Source: Planctomycetota bacterium
GTDB lineage: Bacteria > Planctomycetota > MHYJ01 > WSZJ01 > JACPWG01
Direction: 5' to 3'
NCBI GenBank assembly: GCA_016197205.1
Contig: JACPWG010000026.1
Coordinates: 47,062 to 111,061 of the forward strand
DNA length: 64,000 nucleotides
This document shows, in pieces, positions 34,124 through 42,007 of the stretch (its first letter is position 1; each line of letters begins with the position of its first letter). Under the pieces are notes generated by a model, which ran no database searches, had not been told where the DNA came from, and saw nothing but the letters and a program-made list of their open reading frames with translations. The position numbers and the translations under genes are program-made.

Positions 34124-35029
34124 CTAGCGCCCCGTCACGTCGATCGCGTCGCGCAGCCCGTCGCCGATCATGTTCAGGCAGAAGAGCGTGGCCGCGAGCA
34201 TGCCGCCCGGAAAGACGACGAGCCACCAGAAGTCGAGCGCGCTCGCGCCCTCCGCGATCAGCACGCCCCAGGAGGTCTCCGGCTCGCTCACCCCCAGCCC
34301 CAGGAAGCTCAGAAAGGACTCCTGGAGCATCACCGACGGAACCGTGAGCGTCGCGTACACGATCACCGGACCGAGCAGGTTCGGCACGAGGTGCCGCGCC
34401 AGGATGCCGACCCAGGTCACGCCCATCGCGCGCGCGGCCTCGACGAAGGCCAACTCCTTGAGCACCAGCACCTGCCCGCGCACGATGCGCGACGTCGTCA
34501 TCCAGGAGAAGCAGCCCAGCACGAGAAAAAGCACGACGAACGAGCGCGGCAGAAACGTCATCGCGATGATCACGATGATCATGTAGGGCAGGCCGTAGAA
34601 GACGTCGACCACGCGCATCATCAACAGGTCCACGCGTCCGCCCGCCAGCCCCGAGATCGCCCCGTAGGAGATCCCGAGCCCGATCGCCACGCCCGTGGCG
34701 AGCAGCCCGACGGCGAACGAGATCCGCCCGCCCCGGAAGACCCGCACCATCAGGTCGCGACCGACCCGGTCGGTCCCCATCCAGTAGGTCGGGTTCGGCC
34801 CCTTCCGGATCGACTTGTAGTCCTGCTTGCGGTAGTCGCGCGGCGACACCCAGGGCACGGCGAGCGTCGAGAACCCGAGCAGCGCCAGCAGCACGAGACA
34901 GACGACCGCCGGGCGGTTCCGGCGGAACCGCCGCAGCGCCAACTGCCACGGCGACCGGCTCTCGGGCGCGCGCGGCTCCCCGCCGCCCTCCCCTGCCGTC
35001 TGCCCCAGGGTCGAACCCGCCTCGGTCAT
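34124..35029 (-). CDS. oppC: Oligopeptide/dipeptide ABC transporter permease, OppC type
   Basis: A 301-residue inner-membrane permease. An OppC N-terminal helix (RPAVVCLVLLALLGFSTLAV, about 34-53) is followed by a long periplasmic segment with YWMGTDRVGRDLMVRVFRGG, then the five-helix core. EAARAMGVTWVGILARHLVPN is the EAA loop that contacts the ATPases. The family phrase SFLSFLGLGVSEPETSWG is near the C-terminus. One base separates the end of oppB from its start, so it is the third gene of an oppA-oppB-oppC operon. OppD/OppF ATPases are not in the window. Confidence 0.94.
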   Translation of the reverse strand: MTEAGSTLGQTAGEGGGEPRAPESRSPWQLALRRFRRNRPAVVCLVLLALLGFSTLAVPWVSPRDYRKQDYKSIRKGPNPTYWMGTDRVGRDLMVRVFRGGRISFAVGLLATGVAIGLGISYGAISGLAGGRVDLLMMRVVDVFYGLPYMIIVIIAMTFLPRSFVVLFLVLGCFSWMTTSRIVRGQVLVLKELAFVEAARAMGVTWVGILARHLVPNLLGPVIVYATLTVPSVMLQESFLSFLGLGVSEPETSWGVLIAEGASALDFWWLVVFPGGMLAATLFCLNMIGDGLRDAIDVTGR

Positions 35030-35030
35030 T

Positions 35031-35969
35031 TCACTCCAGCCGCACGCGCGGGTCGAGCCAGCAGTACGCCAGGTCGACCAGCAGGTTGAACAGGATCACC
35101 AGCGCGCTGTAAATCAGCGCCGCGCCCATCAGCACCGGGTGGTCCCGGTTGAAGGCCGCGTTCACGAAGTGTTTCCCCATCCCGGGCACGACGAAGATCT
35201 TCTCCACCACGACCGAGCCGGTCACGACGAGCGCGGCCATCGGACCGGCGTAGCTCAGGACCGGAAACACGCCGTTGCGCAAGGCGTGCTTCAGGACCAC
35301 GCGCCACTCGGTCAGCCCCTTCGCCCGCGCCGTGCGCACGAACTCCTTGCGCAGCACGTCGAGCATCCCGGCCCGCCCCAGCCGCGAGATGTACGCCACA
35401 TGCACAAGCGACAGCGTGACCGCGGGCAGGACCAGCTTCTGCAGCTCCTCCCACCGGTCCCAGCGCTCCGGCCAGCCCGCGGGCAAAAGCCAATGCAGCC
35501 AGGTGCAAAAGACCAGCATGAGGAGCGGGCCGAGCAGAAAGTTCGGGATGCAGATCCCCGTGACCGCCAGCCCCATCGCGACGTGGTCCTCGACCCGGTG
35601 CTGCCGCGCCGCCCCCAGCACGCCCAGCGGGAGGCCGAGCAGGACCGCGAGGAGAAAGGCGATCGCGCCGAGCGTGAGCGAGGTCCGGAGCGCCGGCAGC
35701 AGCAGGGCGCTGACGGTGCTGTCCGAGTAGAAGATCGAGGGGCCGAGGTCGAGCCGCGCGTACCCGCCCATCGTCGTGAGGTACTGCGACCAGAGCGGCC
35801 GGTCGAAACCCCAGTAGGCCTCGACGTTCTTCCGCACTTCAGGCGAGAGCTGGCGTTCGGCCGAGAAAGGGTTGCCGGGGGCGAACCGGATGAGGAAGAA
35901 GCACAGGGTCGCGATCACGAAGAGCGTGAGCGCGCCCGCGAGGAGGCGCCGCAGGATGAAGCTCAGCAT
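35031..35969 (-). CDS. oppB: Oligopeptide/dipeptide ABC transporter permease, OppB type
   Basis: A 312-residue permease. The first helix is LLAGALTLFVIATLCFFLIRF, followed by the OppB phrase APGNPFSAERQLSPE. The family's FVRTARAKGLTEWRVVLKHA is the EAA loop, and the C-terminus ends in VDLAYCWLDPRVRLE, as usual for OppB. It begins 12 bases after the binding-protein gene and runs directly into oppC. With OppC it forms the membrane channel; specificity would come from the unusual binding protein. Confidence 0.95.
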   Translation of the reverse strand: MLSFILRRLLAGALTLFVIATLCFFLIRFAPGNPFSAERQLSPEVRKNVEAYWGFDRPLWSQYLTTMGGYARLDLGPSIFYSDSTVSALLLPALRTSLTLGAIAFLLAVLLGLPLGVLGAARQHRVEDHVAMGLAVTGICIPNFLLGPLLMLVFCTWLHWLLPAGWPERWDRWEELQKLVLPAVTLSLVHVAYISRLGRAGMLDVLRKEFVRTARAKGLTEWRVVLKHALRNGVFPVLSYAGPMAALVVTGSVVVEKIFVVPGMGKHFVNAAFNRDHPVLMGAALIYSALVILFNLLVDLAYCWLDPRVRLE

Positions 35970-35981
35970 GGTTTGCGCCGG

Positions 35982-37571
35982 TCACTCCGAGAGGCGGGGC
36001 GCGGAGTACCCCTCGAAGACCGGCGGACAGACCGACCACGCCGGCTGCTGGCCGCCACGCATGATGTCCTCGCAGACGACCTTGCGGTCGAAGGCGAGCG
36101 CGAAGGCGCGCCGCACCCGCTTGTCGTTGAAGGGCGGCTTCGTCACGTTAAAGGAGTAGAAGTAAGTGCCGAGGTACGTGTCGGTGTGAAAGTCCGGCCG
36201 CTTCAGGATCGCGTCGATCTGGTCCAGGGGCACGGTCACGAGCACGTCGCACTGCTTCTGGTCGTACATCGTCAGCGCGGTCGCCGCGTCGTCCACGGGC
36301 AGGAACCGGATCTCCTTCTGCTTCACTTGCCGCGCGTTCCAGTAGTTCGGGTTCGGCTCGACCGCCAGGTGGGAGTTCTTGACCCACTCCTTGAGCTGGA
36401 ACGGTCCGTTGCCGACGAATTTCCCGGGCTGGGTCCACTCCTTCCCGTGCTTCTCCACGACGTCCTGCCGCACCGGGGTGTAGGTGGCGAAGGGCATGAG
36501 CAGCGGGAAGAAGGCCGTCGGGTTCTCCAGTTCGACGACCAGCGTGCGCTCGTCCTTCGCCTGCACGCCCAGCTCCTCGAGCTTGGCCTTCCCCTCGTTG
36601 ACCGCCTTGCCGTTTTTCACGTAGTAGAGCTGGTGCGCGTAGTCGGAGGCGGTCTTCGGGTCGACGACGCGGCGCCAGGCATAGACGAAGTCGCCGGCGG
36701 TGAGCGGCTTGCCGTCGCTCCAGGCGCAGGCGCGCAAGTGGAAGGTGTAGACTTTTCCGTCGGGCGAGACGTCGAACGTCTCGGCGACGCCCGGGATCGG
36801 CGCGAGCGTCCGCGGGTGCCAATTGAGCAATCCTTCGAAGAGCGCGAGGTCGACGCGGTGCTCCGGCACGCCGCGCGCGAGCCCCGGGTCGATCGTTTGC
36901 ACCTCCGCGTCGTTGTTGATCACCAGCCGCCCGCTGCCGTCCCCCTTCACCAGTTCGTTCATCGGGTGCACGTTTTGCAGGTTCGGGTACCAGCCCTTCA
37001 CCTCGTCCCGGTACATGTTCTGCGACACGTAAAAGTAGATCGGGAGGATCGGCGCCTCGTCGAGCAGGAGTCGCTCGGCCGCTGCGAGGAGCTGGAAGCG
37101 CTTCGCTTTTTCCGTCTCGCGCCCCGCGGCCTCGACCAGCTTGTCGTACTCTACATTCTTCCAGCCGGTGTTGTTGTTTCCGCTCGACGACGTGAAGAGC
37201 TCGATGAAGGTGTTGGGATCGACGTAGTCCCCGATCCAGCCGCGGCGCGCGAGCTGGTAGTCGAGCTGGGTAAGCTGGTCCAGGTAGACCTTCCATTCGG
37301 TGTTGCGCAGCTCGACGTCGACGCCGAGATTCTCATGCCACATGTTCTGCAGCACGGCCGCGACGCTCTTGTGCGCTTCGGAGGTGTTGTACAGCAGCTC
37401 GACCTTCGGGAAGCCCTTGCCCTCGGGGAACCCCGCCTCGGCGAGCAAGCGCTTCGCCTCCGCGATCCGGTCCTCTTGCGACGGCCCCGCTGCCGCGATA
37501 CCGACCGCGAACCACCACGCGCCAAGAGCCAGAGCAAGCACCACGCACGGACGCCCCAGGGTGCGACGCAT
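35982..37571 (-). CDS. Circularly permuted OppA-like peptide-binding protein
   Basis: A 529-residue class C solute-binding protein with its segments in swapped order. A signal peptide (residues 1-28, no lipobox) is followed at residues 33-205 by what is normally the C-terminal third of OppA: AEAKRLLAEAGFPEGKGFP, LLYNTSEAHK, RRGWIGDYVDPNTF, GNNNTGW, PIYFYVSQ, VKGWYPN. A short linker (NELVKGDGSG, 205-214) leads to what is normally the N-terminal two thirds: RLVINNDAEVQTIDPG, LFEGLLN, YTFHLRACAWSDG, DFVYAWRRVVDP, NPNYWN, LGTYFYSFNVTKPPF, ALAFDRKVV, ending GYSAPRLSE. Nothing essential seems missing. The start at 37571 has GGGAG ten bases upstream. It is followed at 12 bases by oppB, so it very likely serves this importer. 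Confidence 0.92.
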   Translation of the reverse strand: MRRTLGRPCVVLALALGAWWFAVGIAAAGPSQEDRIAEAKRLLAEAGFPEGKGFPKVELLYNTSEAHKSVAAVLQNMWHENLGVDVELRNTEWKVYLDQLTQLDYQLARRGWIGDYVDPNTFIELFTSSSGNNNTGWKNVEYDKLVEAAGRETEKAKRFQLLAAAERLLLDEAPILPIYFYVSQNMYRDEVKGWYPNLQNVHPMNELVKGDGSGRLVINNDAEVQTIDPGLARGVPEHRVDLALFEGLLNWHPRTLAPIPGVAETFDVSPDGKVYTFHLRACAWSDGKPLTAGDFVYAWRRVVDPKTASDYAHQLYYVKNGKAVNEGKAKLEELGVQAKDERTLVVELENPTAFFPLLMPFATYTPVRQDVVEKHGKEWTQPGKFVGNGPFQLKEWVKNSHLAVEPNPNYWNARQVKQKEIRFLPVDDAATALTMYDQKQCDVLVTVPLDQIDAILKRPDFHTDTYLGTYFYSFNVTKPPFNDKRVRRAFALAFDRKVVCEDIMRGGQQPAWSVCPPVFEGYSAPRLSE

Positions 37572-37942
37572 CAAGGGAGATCTCCCACGGGGAATTGAGA
37601 TTGGAGACTGGAGATTTGAGAATCGCGGCTTCCGACGATCACGGATGCCGGGATCGAACGCCACGACGACCACGGATGTCCCAGGGCAGCCACCGGCCGA
37701 AACCCAAGGAACTGAAACTTGGAGTCGGAGTCAAAAAACGAAGACAAGCCGGCAGGGTTCAAATCGGGCGGCGATGGGGTAACACTCATCGACGTCCGCT
37801 CGTAGGGGCGGGCCTTGTGCCCGCCCTCGTGCGAGCACCGCGCATTCTAACGGCTTGCGGCCAGTCGTGGGCGCCCACAAGGGGCGCCCCTACGGCAGGC
37901 GGCCGACGGCAGTCTGTAACCCACGTTTGAACCATGCCCGTT
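37572..37942. other. Intergenic region with short repeats
   Basis: Contains a 65-base repeat (37651-37715) shared with 53329-53392. Two self-complementary blocks follow (gggcgggccttgtgcccgccc near 37805-37825 and gggcgcccacaaggggcgccc near 37870-37890), both flanked by gtagggg or cctac. No credible gene. Confidence 0.65.
37651..37715 (+). repeat. Dispersed 65-bp repeat, copy 1
   Basis: ggatcgaacgccacgacgac, then cccagggcagccaccggcc. It recurs in the same orientation at 53329-53392 with about one difference in six. Confidence 0.7.
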
Positions 37943-39106
37943 TTAGCGCCCGCGCAAAAATAACTGCGCAGACTCGGACCTCGAGGCTCCTGGGGGCGCG
38001 GCCCTCTGGGCCGCGCTGCGCGGGCCGGAGGCCCGCACGACCACCCCGCCGCCGCCGATGAAGCTGCGCCGCTGGATCTGCTGCTCCGCGACCTTCAGCT
38101 TCAGCTCGGAGGCGATCTTGTCCTGGGGGTCGATCGCGAGGGCCTTGTTGAGCCACTTGATCGAGTCCCGGAAATTCAGTTCCATGGCCCACAGGTGGCC
38201 GAGGCTCGAGTAGATGATCACCAGCCAGCGGTCCACTTCCGAGACCTTGTCCTTGCCGGCCGACTTCAACTCGTCCACTTTCGTCTGCGCCTGCACGTCC
38301 ACCAGGGCCGCACGCGCCTCCAGCAGCCTGGCCACGCCCCGCTCCCACGTCTGGTGCGCCCTCGTCACCCGGGTGTTCCCTTCGTGGTCCAGCCCCTCCA
38401 CGTGGAGCTTCTTGGCCTCTTCCACCAGCCTGCCGGCGAGGTCGAACCTCGCCTTGATCGCGTCCTCCCCCTTCGCGGCCTTGTCGTCCGCCTTCTTTTT
38501 TTCGAGAGCGGCGAGCTGCTTCTCCCGCTCCTCGTTGCGCTTCTTGATCCCTTCCGTCGCGTCGGTCATCACTTTTTTCGCCTCGCCCGCCTGCGCGCTC
38601 TGCGGGTACTTCTCGAGCAGCACCTGGAGCCGGCGGAGGGCCTCGTCGTACTTCGAGTCCTGGAGGAGCGCCCGCCCGGCCTCCAGGAGCTCCGTCGCGT
38701 CCTTCGCGACCGCCGCGGCGATCGCGCGGTCCGCGGCTTCCTTCCGCGCGGGCTCCAGCTCCACGGCCTTTTCGAGCAGCCGGATCCCCTGCGTCACGAG
38801 GCTGTTCGCCAGGCAGAACTCCCCCAACGCGAAATGGCCGCGCGCGTCCTTCGGGTCGAGCCGCTTGGACCGGAGCCGGTAGACGTGCTCCGGGGAGACG
38901 GACGACAGGGGGATGGCCATGTCGGCGCCCTGGATGCGGAGCGAGACTTTTTCCTCCGTCACTTCCAGGATGTCCCCTTCGAGGATGCGGCCGTCCTTCA
39001 AGGCGACGATCTCGCCCGAGGCGAGACCGCCGAAGGAGGCGCAGAGGGAAGCGCACAGGAGCAGGGCCGCGGCAAGAGGGCGGCGGACGGGAGGGCGGGG
39101 GTTCAT
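37943..39106 (-). CDS. Exported Sm-like/TPR-type protein, C-terminus from repeat
   Basis: A 387-residue protein. A signal peptide (residues 1-31) is followed by a small beta-domain, EIVALKDGRILEGDILEVTEEKVSLRIQG (32-60), with IPLSSV after it, then helical repeats (ARGHFALGEFC..., about 88-130), a charged coiled-coil stretch (about 185-215) and a TPR-like end (NFRDSIKWLNKALAIDPQD). The same beta-domain plus helical repeat order occurs in the 1078-residue protein at 48421. The last 31 or so residues (VRASGPRSAAQRAAPPG onward) are translated from a truncated IR-145 element and replace the native C-terminus. It follows the 157-residue gene by 12 bases. Function unknown. Confidence 0.82.
   Translation of the reverse strand: MNPRPPVRRPLAAALLLCASLCASFGGLASGEIVALKDGRILEGDILEVTEEKVSLRIQGADMAIPLSSVSPEHVYRLRSKRLDPKDARGHFALGEFCLANSLVTQGIRLLEKAVELEPARKEAADRAIAAAVAKDATELLEAGRALLQDSKYDEALRRLQVLLEKYPQSAQAGEAKKVMTDATEGIKKRNEEREKQLAALEKKKADDKAAKGEDAIKARFDLAGRLVEEAKKLHVEGLDHEGNTRVTRAHQTWERGVARLLEARAALVDVQAQTKVDELKSAGKDKVSEVDRWLVIIYSSLGHLWAMELNFRDSIKWLNKALAIDPQDKIASELKLKVAEQQIQRRSFIGGGGVVVRASGPRSAAQRAAPPGASRSESAQLFLRGR
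37946..38037 (+). repeat. Palindromic element IR-145, truncated copy 3
   Basis: Matches the left 92 bases of 30564-30708, from gcgcccgcgcaaaaataact through both hairpins, then ends inside the reading frame of the gene at 37943. The stop codon of that gene lies right at the element's outer edge. Confidence 0.88.
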
Positions 39107-39118
39107 GCGTTGGGCTCC

Positions 39119-39592
39119 TCAGGTGGAGATGCCGGCCGTGGTCAGGGCCTCCAGCAGCAGGTCTTCACGGCCCGCGTTGGCGAGCACCGTCGCGTTCCAC
39201 GCGACGGCGTGATAATCGACGGTGCGATTGCAGAGGGTCATCAGGGCCTTCCGCGCCTCGTCGTTCGAGATGCCGCGCGCGGGGCTCTTGGACTTGCGCT
39301 GGGCGAAGAGCTGGCTGGTGCCCATTTTTCCGACGAGGCACTGCACGATGATGCCGTCCAGCTCGGGGTTTTCTCGAAGCGCCTCTTCGGTCATGCCCCG
39401 TTCGCGCTGCCAGTTCATGTAGGCGACGGGACCGAGCGCCTCGGCCAGGCACTCGCCCAACGCGTCGTACAGGCACGCGGCGCCCCGGTATTCCAGGGCG
39501 TGCTGCGTCTTGGCCGCCCTCTTGAACCCGAGATACGCGAGGTTCGCGAGGTAGCGCAGCGTGGACAGGTCTTGCGAGTTCATCTTGGCCAT
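39119..39592 (-). CDS. Conserved-looking protein of unknown function
   Basis: A 157-residue soluble, mostly helical protein with no signal peptide or membrane segment. The ATG at 39592 was chosen because AAGGAAA lies five bases upstream. Features: LSTLRYLANLAYLGFKRAAK near the start, a run of Ala/Tyr/Trp-rich helices (LGPVAYMNWQRERGMTEEAL), a middle GIIVQCLVGKMGTSQLFAQR and a Lys/Ser/Pro-Arg patch. I do not recognise the family. The codon use and ribosome site look real. It probably forms an operon with the exported TPR-type gene 12 bases downstream. Confidence 0.75.
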   Translation of the reverse strand: MAKMNSQDLSTLRYLANLAYLGFKRAAKTQHALEYRGAACLYDALGECLAEALGPVAYMNWQRERGMTEEALRENPELDGIIVQCLVGKMGTSQLFAQRKSKSPARGISNDEARKALMTLCNRTVDYHAVAWNATVLANAGREDLLLEALTTAGIST

Positions 39593-39739
39593 GCGCTTTC
39601 CTTGAAGGGCACCACCCCCGGGGCCCGGCGAGGACCCTCCCACTATATCGGAACCAGGCCCGGGGATGCAAGCCTAACGCAGCCGAGCCGCAACCGAAAC
39701 TTCGAACCCGAGCCGACGCCCGCCGCCCCGCGTGCGTGG

Positions 39740-41581
39740 TCACGCCCGAGCGGCTCGACCCGTCCTCTCAAGCGCAAGGGAGGCGGCGAGCGCCGTCGCC
39801 GCGGCCAGGAACAGCGCAGGCGCGACCGCGAGGCCGGAGCCGCTCGCGGCGGCGGCGAACGGAGGCGGAGGAGGCCCGTGCACGCCGCGGTTGTCCGAAG
39901 CCTCCGGGTCGAGCACGTTCACCGGGAGCACTTCGGAACGGCCGGAGGAGCGGATTTCGTACGTGCCGGCGCGGAGAGGCACGAAGGCGGCGGCGCCGCC
40001 CGCGTCCCCGGTGGCGACCTCCACCTGGCCGGGGCCGAGGACCCGAGGCGCCGGCCAGCGCGCGGCGGCGAGGCGTACCGTGTCGCCGGTCCGCGCGTAG
40101 GGCCCGAGCCGCGGGCCGGTGAGCGCGTGCACGACGTTGTCCCAAAAGAGCGCGAACTCCGGGAGGAGCGGCCAGTCCGTGGCCCCGGCGTCCCCGGACG
40201 CGGCCAGGTCGACGCCGACCACGAGCAGCGGGAGGGGACGGGCCGGAGTGGTTTCCCAAAGCGCCAGAAAAGGGGACCCGTCGGCGGCCGCCAGCACGCG
40301 AGGCGGGGGCGCGTCAGGTAAAGACCCTAGGGTGCTTGCGCGCCGAAAACGCACGCGGCGGAGGTCGACGTGACGGAGGAGCGGGTCGTCCTCCGCGATG
40401 CGCGTCAACGCGCTCACGTCGCGCGCCGGCTCCACGACCCCCGGGCCGAACACGCCGGGCGGGGGGGAGACGAGGGCGGCGGGCAGGCCCGGAAGGACGC
40501 GGGGGAGGCACCCCGCGAAGACCACGAGCTCGAAGCGCCCCGGCGCCGGGGTTTCCCCCTCCGGGACGCGGACCGGAGGGTCGCCAGCCGCCACGGCGAG
40601 GGCCTTTTCGAGCGCGGGTTCCGCGGTGCCAACGAGGGCGATCCTCGGCCCGCGGACGGGACGGAGGCAAGCCTCGACGTGATCGTCCTGCGGCAGCTCG
40701 TCCGCCGGCTGGAGCTCGGCGCGCAGCCGCTCGGAGACGGGGGCGTCCACCTCCAGCGACAGCCATTGGGAGCCGCCGGCGGCGAGCGCGACCGGGACCT
40801 CGGCGAGCACGGGCCCGCCCTCCGCGTCCATACGGAGGCGGCAGGCGGAGGAGGCGCCGGCGAAGTTCTTCACCCGGGCCTCGACCCGCAGCCGGCCTTT
40901 CTCCAGGGCGGCGACTCCGAAGGAGACGATCGCCCGGTTGTGCGACGGTCCGCCGACAAGGCTGCAGGCCTCTCGCTCGCCCGGAGCGGCCGGCTGAACC
41001 GCCGGCTCGCGAGCCGCGAGGACAAGCAGGCGACTCGTCGCGGAAGCGGCAAGGAGCGCGCGCGCACGCGCAAGCGCATCCGGGAGCGGCGCGGCGCAGT
41101 CCAAGGGGGACAGGCCGCGGAGGCGGGCCAGGACGGCCCCGGGCTCGCCATCCACGGACTCGGCGTCGCCCCGGGCGCCCGGGAGGAGCACCAGCAACCG
41201 GTCGTCGGATCCTCGCGGCGCGGTCCAGGCGTCGAGGCGGTCGAGCGCCTCGTTCCAGCGCGTCCGGCCGTTTTCGTCGCGGGTCGACATCGAGAGGGAG
41301 CGATCCAGGACGACGAGGCTCTCGCGCGGAGCGGGGGCGAGCGGCAGGCGAGGGGCGGCGGCGGCGAGGAGGGTGAGCAGGAGCGCGAGCAGCTCCAGCA
41401 GGAGGCGGGCGGCCTGGCGACGGCGGGAGGCGCGGGCGGCGCCCGCGTCCTCGGGGAGCCTTGCCCAGAGGAGGAGGCTGGAGACCGGCACTTCGCGGGG
41501 CCGGAACCGGTGGAGGCGGACCCAGGCATAGAGGGGCAGAAGGACGAGGCCCCAGAGGGCGGCCGGGAGAGTGAGGGTCAT
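39740..41581 (-). CDS. BatA-type membrane protein with VWA domain
   Basis: A 613-residue protein. The N-terminal BatA (aerotolerance regulator) domain has two membrane helices (TLPAALWGLVLLPLYAWVRL and LLLELLALLLTLLAAAAPRL). A von Willebrand A domain follows, with an intact MIDAS start DRSLSMS at about residue 94. A long beta-rich extracytoplasmic part comes next, and a C-terminal helix (VAPALFLAAATALAASLALE) near residue 590 precedes a basic end. There is no good ribosome site before the ATG, though the N-terminus fits the family. In planctomycetes such genes usually sit with a DUF58 gene and a MoxR ATPase; the DUF58 gene is upstream (42008-42904), while no MoxR gene is in the window. A role in complex assembly is inferred from the family. 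Confidence 0.88.
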   Translation of the reverse strand: MTLTLPAALWGLVLLPLYAWVRLHRFRPREVPVSSLLLWARLPEDAGAARASRRRQAARLLLELLALLLTLLAAAAPRLPLAPAPRESLVVLDRSLSMSTRDENGRTRWNEALDRLDAWTAPRGSDDRLLVLLPGARGDAESVDGEPGAVLARLRGLSPLDCAAPLPDALARARALLAASATSRLLVLAAREPAVQPAAPGEREACSLVGGPSHNRAIVSFGVAALEKGRLRVEARVKNFAGASSACRLRMDAEGGPVLAEVPVALAAGGSQWLSLEVDAPVSERLRAELQPADELPQDDHVEACLRPVRGPRIALVGTAEPALEKALAVAAGDPPVRVPEGETPAPGRFELVVFAGCLPRVLPGLPAALVSPPPGVFGPGVVEPARDVSALTRIAEDDPLLRHVDLRRVRFRRASTLGSLPDAPPPRVLAAADGSPFLALWETTPARPLPLLVVGVDLAASGDAGATDWPLLPEFALFWDNVVHALTGPRLGPYARTGDTVRLAAARWPAPRVLGPGQVEVATGDAGGAAAFVPLRAGTYEIRSSGRSEVLPVNVLDPEASDNRGVHGPPPPPFAAAASGSGLAVAPALFLAAATALAASLALERTGRAARA

Positions 41582-41683
41582 GGAAACCGGAGAAAGGGGT
41601 GGAGCGAAGAGTGAACGCGGGGAGGAGGAAACAACGAGAACACTGGGAAGACTGAGGCACAGGAGGCTAGGGTTGGCGGTGGA

Positions 41684-41726
41684 ATTTCAAATTTCAAATT
41701 TCAAATCGCAAATCGCAAATCGCGAG
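41684..41726. repeat. Seven-base tandem tract
   Basis: Three units of tttcaaa followed by units of tcgcaaa, six to seven in all. Similar period-seven tracts lie at 1288-1320 and 41949-41983. Confidence 0.75.
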
Positions 41727-41788
41727 AGGTGAATCGAACGATGCATGCTTCGATGCGGCAGCGCTGTAACCCATGGAAGGGTTAACGA

Positions 41789-41850
41789 AACGCAGAGGCA
41801 CAGAGGCGCAGAGGATGTTCAATCAAGTGAACGTCCTCTGCGTCCCCGCG
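41789..41850 (+). repeat. cgcagagg palindromic repeat, copy 1
   Basis: cgcagaggcacagaggcgcagagg leads into gatgttcaatcaagtgaacg and then cctctgcgtc, forming an imperfect hairpin. The reverse of this arrangement is at 53221-53286. Confidence 0.75.
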
Positions 41851-41948
41851 CCTCGGTGCAAAACAAAGCTGACACCACAGTACCTGTCTTTCACGCCTGC
41901 TCACATGGGGGGGAGCTTCGGAGTGCTGAGAGCGCCTCACTGGGCACC

Positions 41949-41983
41949 CAAATCTCAAATCTCAAATCTCAAATCTCAAATCT
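41949..41983. repeat. Seven-base tandem tract (caaatct)
   Basis: Five near-perfect units of caaatct, directly downstream of the DUF58 gene on its transcript strand. Confidence 0.75.
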
Positions 41984-42007
41984 CCATTCTCCATTCGTCC
42001 TCCCCCC

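Larger units (their letters stand above)
41582..42007. other. Intergenic region with repeats
   Basis: Holds aaatttc/aaatcgc tracts (41684-41726), a cgcagagg palindromic repeat (41789-41850) and seven-base caaatct tandem units (41949-41983). No credible gene. Confidence 0.7.

Noticed and set aside
37735..37775. ggttcaaatc near 37747 as a possible tRNA T-arm
   Set aside because: No acceptor stem, D-arm or anticodon arm can be placed around it.
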